Position numbers and translations under genes: made by a program | Notes under the pieces: model-generated | The model's database searches: none | What the model was told of the DNA's origin: nothing | What the model saw: the letters and a program-made list of their open reading frames with translations, nothing else | Shown here: piece by piece, positions 1 through 7,513 of the stretch | Position numbering within the stretch: the first letter of the stretch is position 1 | Layout of the letters: every line of letters starts with the position of its first letter | Assembly: GCA_016934605.1 (NCBI GenBank) | Contig: JAFGSO010000191.1 | Location: forward strand, 1-10,056 | DNA from: Calditrichota bacterium | GTDB lineage: Bacteria; Calditrichota; Calditrichia; RBG-13-44-9 | Length of the DNA stretch: 10,056 bases | Reading direction: 5' to 3'

Positions 1-2
1 CT

Positions 3-1640
3 CAGGAGGCTACTGATACCGGTCTGGAGGGAACTTTTGTGGAAGTATCGGGAGAGGTAACTGATTTTGCCCAGGATATCGGAGGCGCAGCGAATATCCG
101 GTTGGATGATGGTAGCGGGGAATGTCTGATCCGGGTGTGGAATTCCACCGGAGTAAATCTGGCCGGTGTTACGGTTGGTGAGCAGTTGACGGTGAGGGGA
201 CCGCTGGATATCTATCAGGGTAACACTCAGTTGCTGCTGGCTTACCAGGAGGATTTATCGAAGCCGGGTGACGGTGTTGAGGGAGACGGTAGCGGATTTG
301 CGGTGACGGAACCGGATTCCGTGGAGATTGGAGCCTCTGGGCTTTCGGTGAACGTGACCTTGTGGAGCACCCAGGAGGATACCCTTCGAACTGTTCATAT
401 CCTGATGCCGGTCGGCTGGGGATGGACGGCCCTGGCAGAGGATGTAGTGCTGGCGGGATCCGGGCTAGCCTCCGCCAGGCAGCAAGTCGTTTCAGATTTC
501 GGAGAATACCGTATAGAACTGACGGACTGTTTTATCACCGGCTCGGATACCGGATTGGTGACCATCACCGGTCTGACTTCTCCGCTGGAATCGGTAATTT
601 CCTATTTCTGGATAAAAACGGCGGTTCAGGGCGGTTCTCCGGCATTTATCGATACCAGTCCGGTGATAATGGTTGGTGATAATCCCATGCTGCAGATCCG
701 GGATGTTCAGGTGAACAGTGCTCAATTCACTTCACCGGTTACCATTCGTGGTTTGGTAACGGTAGGTGCCGGTATTTTACGGACGGATCGTACTTCTGCC
801 TATATTCAGGATGAATCCGAATATGGTATCAACATCAGTCAATTCGGACCGCCGGATCAGCGCTTTCAGCGCGGTTTTTATGTGGAAGTAACCGGTACTG
901 TTTCAGAATACCGCGAGACCACCCAGATGACTCCCTCGGGTGTATCCATCATCGATTCCAGCGCCCAGCTGCCGGCGGCCATTGCCGTCAGTACCGGCGA
1001 TGCCAACCATCCCCGCTGGGACGGAACCTATATTCGGGTTCCCCGCAATGTCGGTGAGGAACATGCGGTAGTCATTGATAAATATACCACTTCCACTCAG
1101 CCGCCATTCGACTATAATATTGTAGTAAATGACGGTTCCGGTGCGCTCACACTGCGGGTGTGGGGAACCACCGGTATAAATCTGGATTCAGTGCTGGTCA
1201 ATGAAGCGGTAATCGCCAGTGGTGTGGGAAGTGTATTCCTCATCGATAATGAACCAAGTTATCAGATTCTCCCCGCCTATCAGTCCGACATTATTCCGGA
1301 TGAGGGATATGAACCTTCCCTGCAGGGTGTAGACCTGGATATTCCGCCTTATCCATTCGTTCCGGATCGCGGTGAGAAAATCTTGATTCGCTATAATGCC
1401 GGTGCGGTAAATAATCAGGTTACCGTCCGCATATTCGATCTGGGTGGACGGATGATTACCACGCTGGTGGACAAGCCTGCCGAATTAATTGTGGAAACCA
1501 TTGAATGGGACGGCAGGGATAAACTTCTGGATTTTGTGCCGGTGGGAACCTATATATGCCATCTGGAAGTGATGGAATTTGTAAGCGGAAAAAAAGAAAC
1601 CAGGATGGCCCCGATCGTCATCGGTACCATTCTGAAATGA
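3..1640 (+). CDS. Secreted multi-domain protein with OB-like modules and FlgD-like C-terminal domain (5' end outside window)
   Basis: The frame is open to the left edge (first full codon at 3), so the true start and signal peptide lie outside the window; the GTG at 39 has no reason to be the start. The visible part is almost all beta-type sequence. An OB-like module lies at about 27-260. A Ser/Thr/Val-rich beta domain follows at about 290-680. A second OB-like module is at about 687-1000, and a third at about 1008-1297 repeats the first (DGSG, RVW, TG[VI]NL, then AYQ-D[LI]). The last roughly 95 residues (about 1345-1637) resemble a FlgD-type Ig domain: an IRY strand, V-IFDL-GR, a W-DGRD turn and P-GTY, then a basic tail. 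In FCB bacteria such C-terminal domains occur on secreted or surface proteins, some of them sorted by type IX-like systems. It is the first visible gene of the envelope cluster, 44 nt before the PorV-like gene. The domain classes are inferred from pattern, and no enzymatic function can be assigned. Confidence 0.8.
   Translation, partial: QEATDTGLEGTFVEVSGEVTDFAQDIGGAANIRLDDGSGECLIRVWNSTGVNLAGVTVGEQLTVRGPLDIYQGNTQLLLAYQEDLSKPGDGVEGDGSGFAVTEPDSVEIGASGLSVNVTLWSTQEDTLRTVHILMPVGWGWTALAEDVVLAGSGLASARQQVVSDFGEYRIELTDCFITGSDTGLVTITGLTSPLESVISYFWIKTAVQGGSPAFIDTSPVIMVGDNPMLQIRDVQVNSAQFTSPVTIRGLVTVGAGILRTDRTSAYIQDESEYGINISQFGPPDQRFQRGFYVEVTGTVSEYRETTQMTPSGVSIIDSSAQLPAAIAVSTGDANHPRWDGTYIRVPRNVGEEHAVVIDKYTTSTQPPFDYNIVVNDGSGALTLRVWGTTGINLDSVLVNEAVIASGVGSVFLIDNEPSYQILPAYQSDIIPDEGYEPSLQGVDLDIPPYPFVPDRGEKILIRYNAGAVNNQVTVRIFDLGGRMITTLVDKPAELIVETIEWDGRDKLLDFVPVGTYICHLEVMEFVSGKKETRMAPIVIGTILK
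108..161 (+). repeat. Internal protein repeat, copy 1 (DGSG/RVW/TGVNL)
   Basis: This encodes an 18-residue segment that begins DGSG and ends RVWNSTGVNL. It matches the segment at 1131-1184 at almost every motif position. It marks the core of an OB-like module that is present at both ends of the visible secreted protein. Confidence 0.75.
1131..1184 (+). repeat. Internal protein repeat, copy 2 (DGSG/RVW/TGINL)
   Basis: This is the second copy of the module core, starting DGSG and ending RVWGTTGINL. Spacing and motif order match the copy at 108-161, but the codons have drifted, which points to an old domain duplication rather than a recent one. Confidence 0.75.
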
Positions 1641-1684
1641 TAAAAATAGTGAAAAAGCCCAATATTTAATAAAAGGTTCTTTTT

Positions 1685-2569
1685 ATGAAAAAGCGTATCA
1701 TCCCTGCTGTCGTTTTTCTGTTACTTCTGCAGATGTGCTGTTCACAGCTGTCTGCGGGCTTATTCGATGACCGGTTTCCCAGTGCCCGGGCCACTGCTAT
1801 GGGTGGAGCGGGAGCTGCCGTAGCAAATGGTGTGTGGGCATCTTATTATAATCCGGCAGGTTTATCCGAAGTATATCGGCCGGTGGTAGGGACCTCGTAC
1901 CTGAGGCTCTTCAATGTCTCCTTCTTTTCAAATTTTTTTGGGGCAACGGCTTATCCTCTTCCCGGAAAATACGGAACCGCCTCCTTATCTTTTGAATATT
2001 TCGGAGTTAACTACAAGGATAAAAATCTGTCCGGTGAATATACCCTCAGTTTTTCGCATGGTTTCTATCTGTTGAAGGATATTCACAGCAGCCTGGCAGC
2101 AGGCTACTCCCTGAAAATGTACCACTGGTCTCTGGGGGAATCGCAGCAGCTGGGTGATCTGGGCAGTGCCTCGACATTTGGAGTGGATGTGGGGTTAATG
2201 GCTTCTATTTATACCAGGACCTATCTGGGAGTATATTTTATGAATATTAACAGTCCGGCTATCGGAGAATTTACCAGGCACGATCTGCCCCAGCGGGTCG
2301 TCGTAGGCCTGGCCTATCAGCCTTACGATGGCGTAACCACAACTCTGGATTTTAACAGGACTATCGGAATGGGGGAGATGCAATTGTGGGGAGGAGCTGA
2401 ATTTACTGTTTTCCCAAATCTGGACCTGCGTTTTGGAGCCACCACAAATCCCAACCGTTTTACTGCCGGGCTGGGTGTGAACGTGGCGCAATTTCATCTC
2501 GATTATGCCATAATGACCCACAGCGAGCTGGGAGAAACACATGAAGTCGGTTTAAACTATGAATTTTAA
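1685..2569 (+). CDS. PorV/PorQ-family outer-membrane beta-barrel protein
   Basis: This 294-residue protein begins with a clear signal peptide: MKKR, a hydrophobic run to about residue 17, and a likely signal peptidase I site after Ala24 (LSA/G). Residues 35-60 carry the family hallmark, ARATAMGGAGAAVA followed by YYNPAGL. The rest alternates in the manner of transmembrane beta strands, and the chain ends NYEF with the terminal Phe typical of barrels inserted by the Bam machinery. Family members include PorV, the shuttle component of type IX secretion, and PorQ, but many FCB paralogues have no known role. Its position next to a secreted protein with a FlgD-like C-terminal domain fits a role in export or surface attachment; that is inference. 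The ATG is preceded by a purine-rich AAAAGG about 8 nt upstream. The Cys pair at residues 18-19 does not form a good lipobox, so a lipoprotein is unlikely. Confidence 0.8.
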   Translation: MKKRIIPAVVFLLLLQMCCSQLSAGLFDDRFPSARATAMGGAGAAVANGVWASYYNPAGLSEVYRPVVGTSYLRLFNVSFFSNFFGATAYPLPGKYGTASLSFEYFGVNYKDKNLSGEYTLSFSHGFYLLKDIHSSLAAGYSLKMYHWSLGESQQLGDLGSASTFGVDVGLMASIYTRTYLGVYFMNINSPAIGEFTRHDLPQRVVVGLAYQPYDGVTTTLDFNRTIGMGEMQLWGGAEFTVFPNLDLRFGATTNPNRFTAGLGVNVAQFHLDYAIMTHSELGETHEVGLNYEF

Positions 2570-2594
2570 CAGATTTTAAATGAGCAGGTAATCG

Positions 2595-5114
2595 ATGCAA
2601 TTATTCATAAGAATTATACTGACGGTAAGTTCTGTGGTGGTTATTCTTCACGCTCAGGTTACTGCCTATACCCCGGAGAATCCTCTGGATCTGAATAATG
2701 CGGATTACGAAGAAATTCTCCGATTGCCGGTGCCTTCGGAAATCGCTGAAGAAATATATCGGCGCATAACATTTCAGGGCCCGCTGGATAATGTATATGA
2801 ATTGAATGATATTCGGGGAATGACTCCATCACTTTTCTTGAAGATAAAGCCGTTGGTGCGTATTGAGCCATATCGTCCGCAATCAGACCGTGAAGAGCGC
2901 CTGGAGGATTTATATTACCGTCTTTCCCGCTGGGAAGGGGATGAAGGGGGCAGCCAGGCATTGGTGGATTCATGGATTGAACGGGCTCTGGAACCATATA
3001 ATATCAATAATGTGCGGTATGACGAACTGGTAAACCTCCAGAGTGTTTCCCCGGTCGATGCTGCTTCGATCATCAGTTACCGGAATCAGGTGGGTCGCAT
3101 TGCCAGCCCCAGAGACCTGCGGAGTGCCCCCTACATATCTTATTACGGATATCGGAATGCTCTTAATTTCCTGACCTTTGAACCTTCAGAGGTACACCAC
3201 GAAATTCATGGTCATCTGTTGACAAGAATGGATGATTCTCCCTTCATGACAGAGGAAGCGGAAGCAACGGCACAGATCCCGGTAGAACAGATTCAGAATA
3301 ATTATCCCAATGTTTTTACCCGGTTTTTCGGTACGATCGGACGTGATATTCGCTTCGGCTATTCCTATTATCATGGATTGAATGAACCGTACCTGTATCA
3401 GGATATCGGATTCGGTCAGGTTCCAAAGGCAAAAATGTATCTGGGATTCGAGAACCAGAAAATGGGCCCTCTGGAGATTCGAAAAATATATCTTGGTAAC
3501 TACAGCCTGGCATTCGGTCAGGGAGTGGTGATGGAAAATACTGATTTTTTCCAACCGCGAAAATCAGGATACGGCTGGAGGAAACGATTTCTGGGACTGT
3601 CGGGAGATAATTCCCGCACCAGACAATACGCCCTCACCGGCGTGGCTACTCAGATGGGTTATAAAAATCTTGAAGTTTTTCTCTTTGGGTCTTTCGATAA
3701 GCGGGATGCACTGCTGAATACCAGTCCCGTTCTGATTGACGGAGAAAGACATTATCCACTGAACCAGTTGATAGTCCTCGATCAGCGATTCGAATACGCA
3801 CCTCAGGATTCTATTCGCAGAAACTTTGATTTATCCTGGAGGGATAATACCTCTGAACTGATGTTCGGAACTCATCTGGCTTATGATTTATGGCCTGCTA
3901 CACAGGTCGGTTTTACGTATTACGAGAGTGCGTACGACCGATTATTAAGACCCGGCATTCAGGAAGTGGTGGCAGAGGGAAATCTGGCGATGGCGGATAA
4001 TGAGATCCTGAATTCCTATGGAGGTCCGGTTTCTGACGGCGAAAATCCGCTCTGGGATGCTGCCAAATCCTTCCGCCGTGTATACGGTTTTGATTTCCGG
4101 ACTGTTTACCGCAATGTGGCTATTCAGGGTGAATATGCAGAACTTGACAAGGACAAAGGATTTCTTGGCAATAATCCCTACGCAATGGTTCTCAATGCTT
4201 ATGTTCAATACAACAGTTTATATGTGCTGGCACTGGTTCGGGATTATCACCTTGAGTTTGACAATCCATACCAGAGATCATTTTCCAACTACCGGCGTTT
4301 TAAGCGGACTATTTTTGAAGATTATTTTTATCTGCAGGATCCCCAGTACGGTCAGCTCTATACCAATAATCCCCAGCCCCAGGCGGAACGGGGTTTTTAC
4401 CTGTACAGCCGTTATCAGATCAACCGGCAGTTCGTTCTGACAACCGAATATGATAACTTCAGGCGTGTTTCCGACGATGCATCGCAATACCGGTTGGTTG
4501 GAACAATCGATTACCGGCCCATTTTCCCGCTGAGGATCAATCTTCGTCAGAAATTCCAGGGACGTGAGGTGCAGAATAATCTGTCGCTGGAATATTTTGA
4601 AAACCTGGAATTCCGGGGCCGCGTGATACTGCGCCTGTCACGTTACGATGAACTGGGAATGCTGTATGTAAATTCAACCACAAAATTCCGTCCCAGACCT
4701 AGATTTCTGTTTCCGGTTATACCGGGTTCCACCGAAAATATGTCCGGAAATGTGGCGTCGCCGGCTGAGGCGCTTGGCGGATTTTTTACTCATAATTTCA
4801 ATGACTGGATGAAGCTTTCAGGCTTTCTGGGATACTATAAGGGATTTTTCTGGAATTTCGAAGATACCCAGTTTATGGTGATGGATAGCAATCGCGGGGC
4901 CATGCGATACTGGATTTCTCTTTATTCCAGGATATCTCCTCAAATCAGCATTCGCATGAAATATACCCGGGACTATAACCAGCCGATTCATTATATCCAG
5001 ACAAGAACCACTGAGAATGTGCCACGAACCGCTGAAAACGGTTTTTATTACCAGGGAGATCTATATCAGCCTTCGGCAGCCTTTTATTATCTTGAATTCA
5101 ACCTCCATTTTTAA
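2595..5114 (+). CDS. Helix-hairpin-helix domain protein with predicted outer-membrane beta-barrel
   Basis: This 839-residue protein has a signal peptide (hydrophobic residues 3-18, cleavage probably after Ala20 or Ala24). Two helix-hairpin-helix units follow. Unit 1 (about 31-90) has LDLNNADYEEILRLP, then the second half GPLDNVYELNDIRG. Unit 2 (about 135-195) has YNINNVRYDELVNLQ, then a region aligning with LRSAPY. Both have the ComEA-like pattern of Asn-containing lead-in, helix and hairpin. From about residue 200 the protein is rich in Tyr, Phe, Arg and Asp with amphipathic strand periodicity, and it ends YYLEFNLHF, as expected for a large barrel. Proteins of this architecture recur in FCB genomes as hypothetical proteins, and I know of no established function. 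The start is fixed by an in-frame TAA two codons upstream, with a weak AGG before it. The gene begins 25 nt after the PorV-like gene. The fold class is fairly sure and the role unknown. Confidence 0.75.
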   Translation: MQLFIRIILTVSSVVVILHAQVTAYTPENPLDLNNADYEEILRLPVPSEIAEEIYRRITFQGPLDNVYELNDIRGMTPSLFLKIKPLVRIEPYRPQSDREERLEDLYYRLSRWEGDEGGSQALVDSWIERALEPYNINNVRYDELVNLQSVSPVDAASIISYRNQVGRIASPRDLRSAPYISYYGYRNALNFLTFEPSEVHHEIHGHLLTRMDDSPFMTEEAEATAQIPVEQIQNNYPNVFTRFFGTIGRDIRFGYSYYHGLNEPYLYQDIGFGQVPKAKMYLGFENQKMGPLEIRKIYLGNYSLAFGQGVVMENTDFFQPRKSGYGWRKRFLGLSGDNSRTRQYALTGVATQMGYKNLEVFLFGSFDKRDALLNTSPVLIDGERHYPLNQLIVLDQRFEYAPQDSIRRNFDLSWRDNTSELMFGTHLAYDLWPATQVGFTYYESAYDRLLRPGIQEVVAEGNLAMADNEILNSYGGPVSDGENPLWDAAKSFRRVYGFDFRTVYRNVAIQGEYAELDKDKGFLGNNPYAMVLNAYVQYNSLYVLALVRDYHLEFDNPYQRSFSNYRRFKRTIFEDYFYLQDPQYGQLYTNNPQPQAERGFYLYSRYQINRQFVLTTEYDNFRRVSDDASQYRLVGTIDYRPIFPLRINLRQKFQGREVQNNLSLEYFENLEFRGRVILRLSRYDELGMLYVNSTTKFRPRPRFLFPVIPGSTENMSGNVASPAEALGGFFTHNFNDWMKLSGFLGYYKGFFWNFEDTQFMVMDSNRGAMRYWISLYSRISPQISIRMKYTRDYNQPIHYIQTRTTENVPRTAENGFYYQGDLYQPSAAFYYLEFNLHF

Positions 5115-5136
5115 TGGATTTACGGAGAAATAGTAC

Positions 5137-6483
5137 ATGAAGACGATCGGCAGAATTTGGTTAATTCTTTTCGCAGCAGTATCGATAAGCTGGAGCCAGA
5201 CTTATCCGGTGATTCCAATTGGGCAGTACTGGCATTTTCCCGACGCACGATCCATGTCGCTGGCGGGGGCCGGCTCGGTGTCTCTGAAATCGCCGGGAGC
5301 CATGCTGTATAATCCGGCAGCACTCACTCAGATTGAACATTCAGTGACGCTGGAGCTTAGCTTTAAAGGCCGGAATCTCCAGGAACGCCGGTCCTATCCA
5401 CTTTACGATAGATTTGATGGTTTTCTGGTGGATGCCACCTATGCGGTGAATGATAACTGGTATTCCCAGATACAGGGCGGAGTTGCTCTGGGAATACCTT
5501 TTTATTCCCTGCCACGGCTGTCGGTGGCGGTGGGTTCATATCCCGAAATCGACTTCAGATATAATTACAACGAGGAAGTGCGGGAGAATGTTTTTGGCGA
5601 TGAACTGATTGCCTATAACCGGATTGAAGCAAACGGCCTCTTGAGAAGATACAGTGCAGCACTGGCTGCCGTTCTTCCCTTTCTGCCGGACCTTTCTGTC
5701 GGGATGCAGGTCGGTATTATAAATGGAGATGCCGTTAATTATGAAAAACTGGCCGACTTTGTTCAGAGATCGCAAAAGGTTATATTTGCTCAGGATGACC
5801 GAAAACTGGATAATTCACCCGTGGTTTTATCCGCTGGTGCAATTTATCGGGCCTCGGAACGATTTTCACTGGGATTCCATTTGTCCCTGCCATACAAGAT
5901 TGAAAGCAGCACAACCAATGCCGCGGGTACGACATTTCGGGAAGAGGCGGAATATCCTTTGCGCATTAATGCCGGAATGGAATACCGGGCCCGACAGGAA
6001 CTTCAGGCAAGGCTGAATGTGGATATCGGTTATGAATTCTGGTCACAAACCGAATTTTATACTGAAATGCCGGGTGTTGTTCAGACTATTCCTTTTGCTG
6101 GTGACAGTAAGCGTTTTTCAGACTTTACCGATGTATTTTATATTAAAACCGGAATCGAACATATCTTTTACAACAGAATCCCTTTCGGTGTGGGAGCTCA
6201 ATACCAGGTACCCACAGGTGTGGGAGCACAGTATCACCTGAATCCTACTCTCTCCCGGGGAACGACCCATACACTTCTCAGCACGGGTACCGGTTTTTTT
6301 AATACCAGTTGGCGGGTGGACATATCAGCGGCATACAGTAAATTATCATACCGCTGGGAAGATCTGTTTGATGATGCCCTTTATGTAAACAATCCGAATT
6401 TTCAGAGCCGTCGGGATCGGGATAGTGTGGATGAAACGACTTTGTTTTTCCAGATTTCTATGATGTATTTTCTGGATTTCTGA
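5137..6483 (+). CDS. FadL/OmpP1-like outer-membrane transport protein
   Basis: This 448-residue protein has a signal peptide (hydrophobic 7-17, likely cleavage after Ser20, SWS/QT). An N-terminal segment at about 37-64 contains ARSMSLAGAGSVS, then GAMLYNPAAL, the pattern shared by FadL/OmpP1/TodX channels and PorV-type proteins. The remainder reads as alternating strands with aromatic girdles and ends MMYFLDF. FadL-type barrels pass hydrophobic molecules across the outer membrane through an N-terminal hatch; the substrate here cannot be inferred. The start is fixed by an in-frame TAG two codons upstream and has a good GGAG about 9 nt before it. The gene lies 22 nt after the HhH-barrel gene and is the last of the + strand cluster. 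A PorV-type assignment is the main alternative, since the N-terminal motif does not separate the two families. It contains a short tandem duplication at 6187-6246. Confidence 0.72.
   Translation: MKTIGRIWLILFAAVSISWSQTYPVIPIGQYWHFPDARSMSLAGAGSVSLKSPGAMLYNPAALTQIEHSVTLELSFKGRNLQERRSYPLYDRFDGFLVDATYAVNDNWYSQIQGGVALGIPFYSLPRLSVAVGSYPEIDFRYNYNEEVRENVFGDELIAYNRIEANGLLRRYSAALAAVLPFLPDLSVGMQVGIINGDAVNYEKLADFVQRSQKVIFAQDDRKLDNSPVVLSAGAIYRASERFSLGFHLSLPYKIESSTTNAAGTTFREEAEYPLRINAGMEYRARQELQARLNVDIGYEFWSQTEFYTEMPGVVQTIPFAGDSKRFSDFTDVFYIKTGIEHIFYNRIPFGVGAQYQVPTGVGAQYHLNPTLSRGTTHTLLSTGTGFFNTSWRVDISAAYSKLSYRWEDLFDDALYVNNPNFQSRRDRDSVDETTLFFQISMMYFLDF
6187..6246 (+). repeat. 30-bp imperfect tandem duplication inside the FadL-like gene
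   Basis: Two adjacent 30-nt units (6187-6216 and 6217-6246) share 17 of their first 20 bases. They encode GVGAQYQVPT followed by GVGAQYHLNP. The duplication keeps frame and probably lengthens a strand or loop. The differing bases are mostly at third codon positions, so it is not a fresh duplication. Confidence 0.7.
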
Positions 6484-6583
6484 GGTTTTAAAATTGGGGG
6501 AAACAAAGTATAACCCGAGAAAAGAATTAAGTATCACATATTAAGACGTTGTTATTTGAAATTCCCGGCAACATAATTTCTTC

Positions 6584-7429
6584 TCAGACCGAACCTGTTC
6601 TTTGGGCTTTTTGATAAATTCCCAGAATGGAAACTTCCTGAACCATTTTTCCGATTTTCTCCAGCGCCCCGGTAAAATTGTCGGTGTTCTCCCATTCCAC
6701 ATCCACATGAAAACGATATTCGTCAGCTCTGCCGGGTATCGGTATGGACTGAATGAGAGTAAGATTCAGCTGATGCTCCCTGAACATGTTCAGAATCTCA
6801 GCCAGTGATCCCACATAATGACCTATCCGAAAATTCAGTGAGGCTTTGTTGCCATCCAGTTTGTTTTCAGCTGTTCTTCGTTTAATAACAAAAAATCTGG
6901 TATAATTCTGCTTCAGGTTTTCGATCCCTTGTGCCAGTATATCCAGGTGAAATAGATGGGCTGCTCTGGAACCGGCAATTGCCGCGATTGACTTTTCGCG
7001 ACGTTTGGCAATCTGCCTGGCAGTTCCGGCTGTATCATCGGATTCAACCTGTTGAATATCCGGATATTTTTCAAGGAAGTCGCTGCACTGCATAAGCGCC
7101 ATGGGATGAGAACGAACAATCCGGATATCGCTGATTTTCTGGCCCGGCAAGGCCATCAGATGATGTTCAATCCGGACATATTCCTCACCAACTATGGAGA
7201 GAGCGTATTCCTGCAACAGCGCATAATTGGGCAACAGACTGCCCGCCAGACTGTTTTCGATGGCCATAATGCCATACTCTGTTTCACCAGCAAGAACTTG
7301 TTGACAAACATTTTTAAAAGTTCTGCATTGATGGATAATCAGATTATGGCGATTAAAATATTTTCTGGCAGCCAGATCGTGATAAGAACCTGCTTCCCCC
7401 TGAATGGCCACCGTGATGACCTCTTTCAT
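6584..7429 (-). CDS. pheA: Prephenate dehydratase with C-terminal ACT domain
   Basis: This enzyme converts prephenate to phenylpyruvate in the cytoplasm, the committed step to phenylalanine. The 281-residue protein has the catalytic domain at about 5-181: IQGEAGSYHDLAA at the start, GIMAIENSLAGS near 53-64, RSHPMALMQC near 106-115, and the essential Thr-Arg-Phe at 177-179 (NYTRFFVI). An ACT domain, the usual Phe-binding regulatory module, spans about 195-275. There the common GALV and ESRP motifs read GSLA (207-210) and QSIP (227-230), a variant I associate with Bacteroidota-type dehydratases. There is no N-terminal chorismate mutase, unlike the enterobacterial P-protein; the mutase is instead fused to chorismate synthase in this operon. 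The start is fixed by a TAA directly before the ATG, with a weak GGA upstream. It is the last gene of the operon, 84 nt after tyrA. Confidence 0.95.
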   Translation of the reverse strand: MKEVITVAIQGEAGSYHDLAARKYFNRHNLIIHQCRTFKNVCQQVLAGETEYGIMAIENSLAGSLLPNYALLQEYALSIVGEEYVRIEHHLMALPGQKISDIRIVRSHPMALMQCSDFLEKYPDIQQVESDDTAGTARQIAKRREKSIAAIAGSRAAHLFHLDILAQGIENLKQNYTRFFVIKRRTAENKLDGNKASLNFRIGHYVGSLAEILNMFREHQLNLTLIQSIPIPGRADEYRFHVDVEWENTDNFTGALEKIGKMVQEVSILGIYQKAQRTGSV

Positions 7430-7513
7430 TTAAATTCCGATATTGATATTTTTGATGGCATAGGCCCGACACCTGTTCTACCGACAATTTAAGTTTGCGT
7501 TTATTCATCCACT

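Noticed and set aside
1685..1745. Lipoprotein signal in the PorV-like protein (Cys18-Cys19)
   Set aside because: The residues before the Cys (Leu-Leu-Gln-Met) do not fit a lipobox, while LSA/G six residues later fits signal peptidase I.
4018..4440. 140-residue + strand frame inside the HhH-barrel gene
   Set aside because: It lies in another frame of a continuous 839-residue protein with a signal peptide and a coherent barrel pattern.
6484..6583. Possible bidirectional terminator between the converging operons
   Set aside because: The best inverted repeat (GAAATT/AATTTC near 6558-6580) is short, AT-only in the stem and has no flanking T run of the usual kind.
7052..7492. 146-residue + strand open frame across the 5' end of pheA
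   Set aside because: It is antisense to the conserved dehydratase, and its sequence mirrors that gene's codons rather than any family.
7430..7513. Possible attenuator or internal promoter in the 84-nt tyrA-pheA gap
   Set aside because: I found no Phe-rich leader frame, no stable stem pair and no convincing -35/-10 pair.
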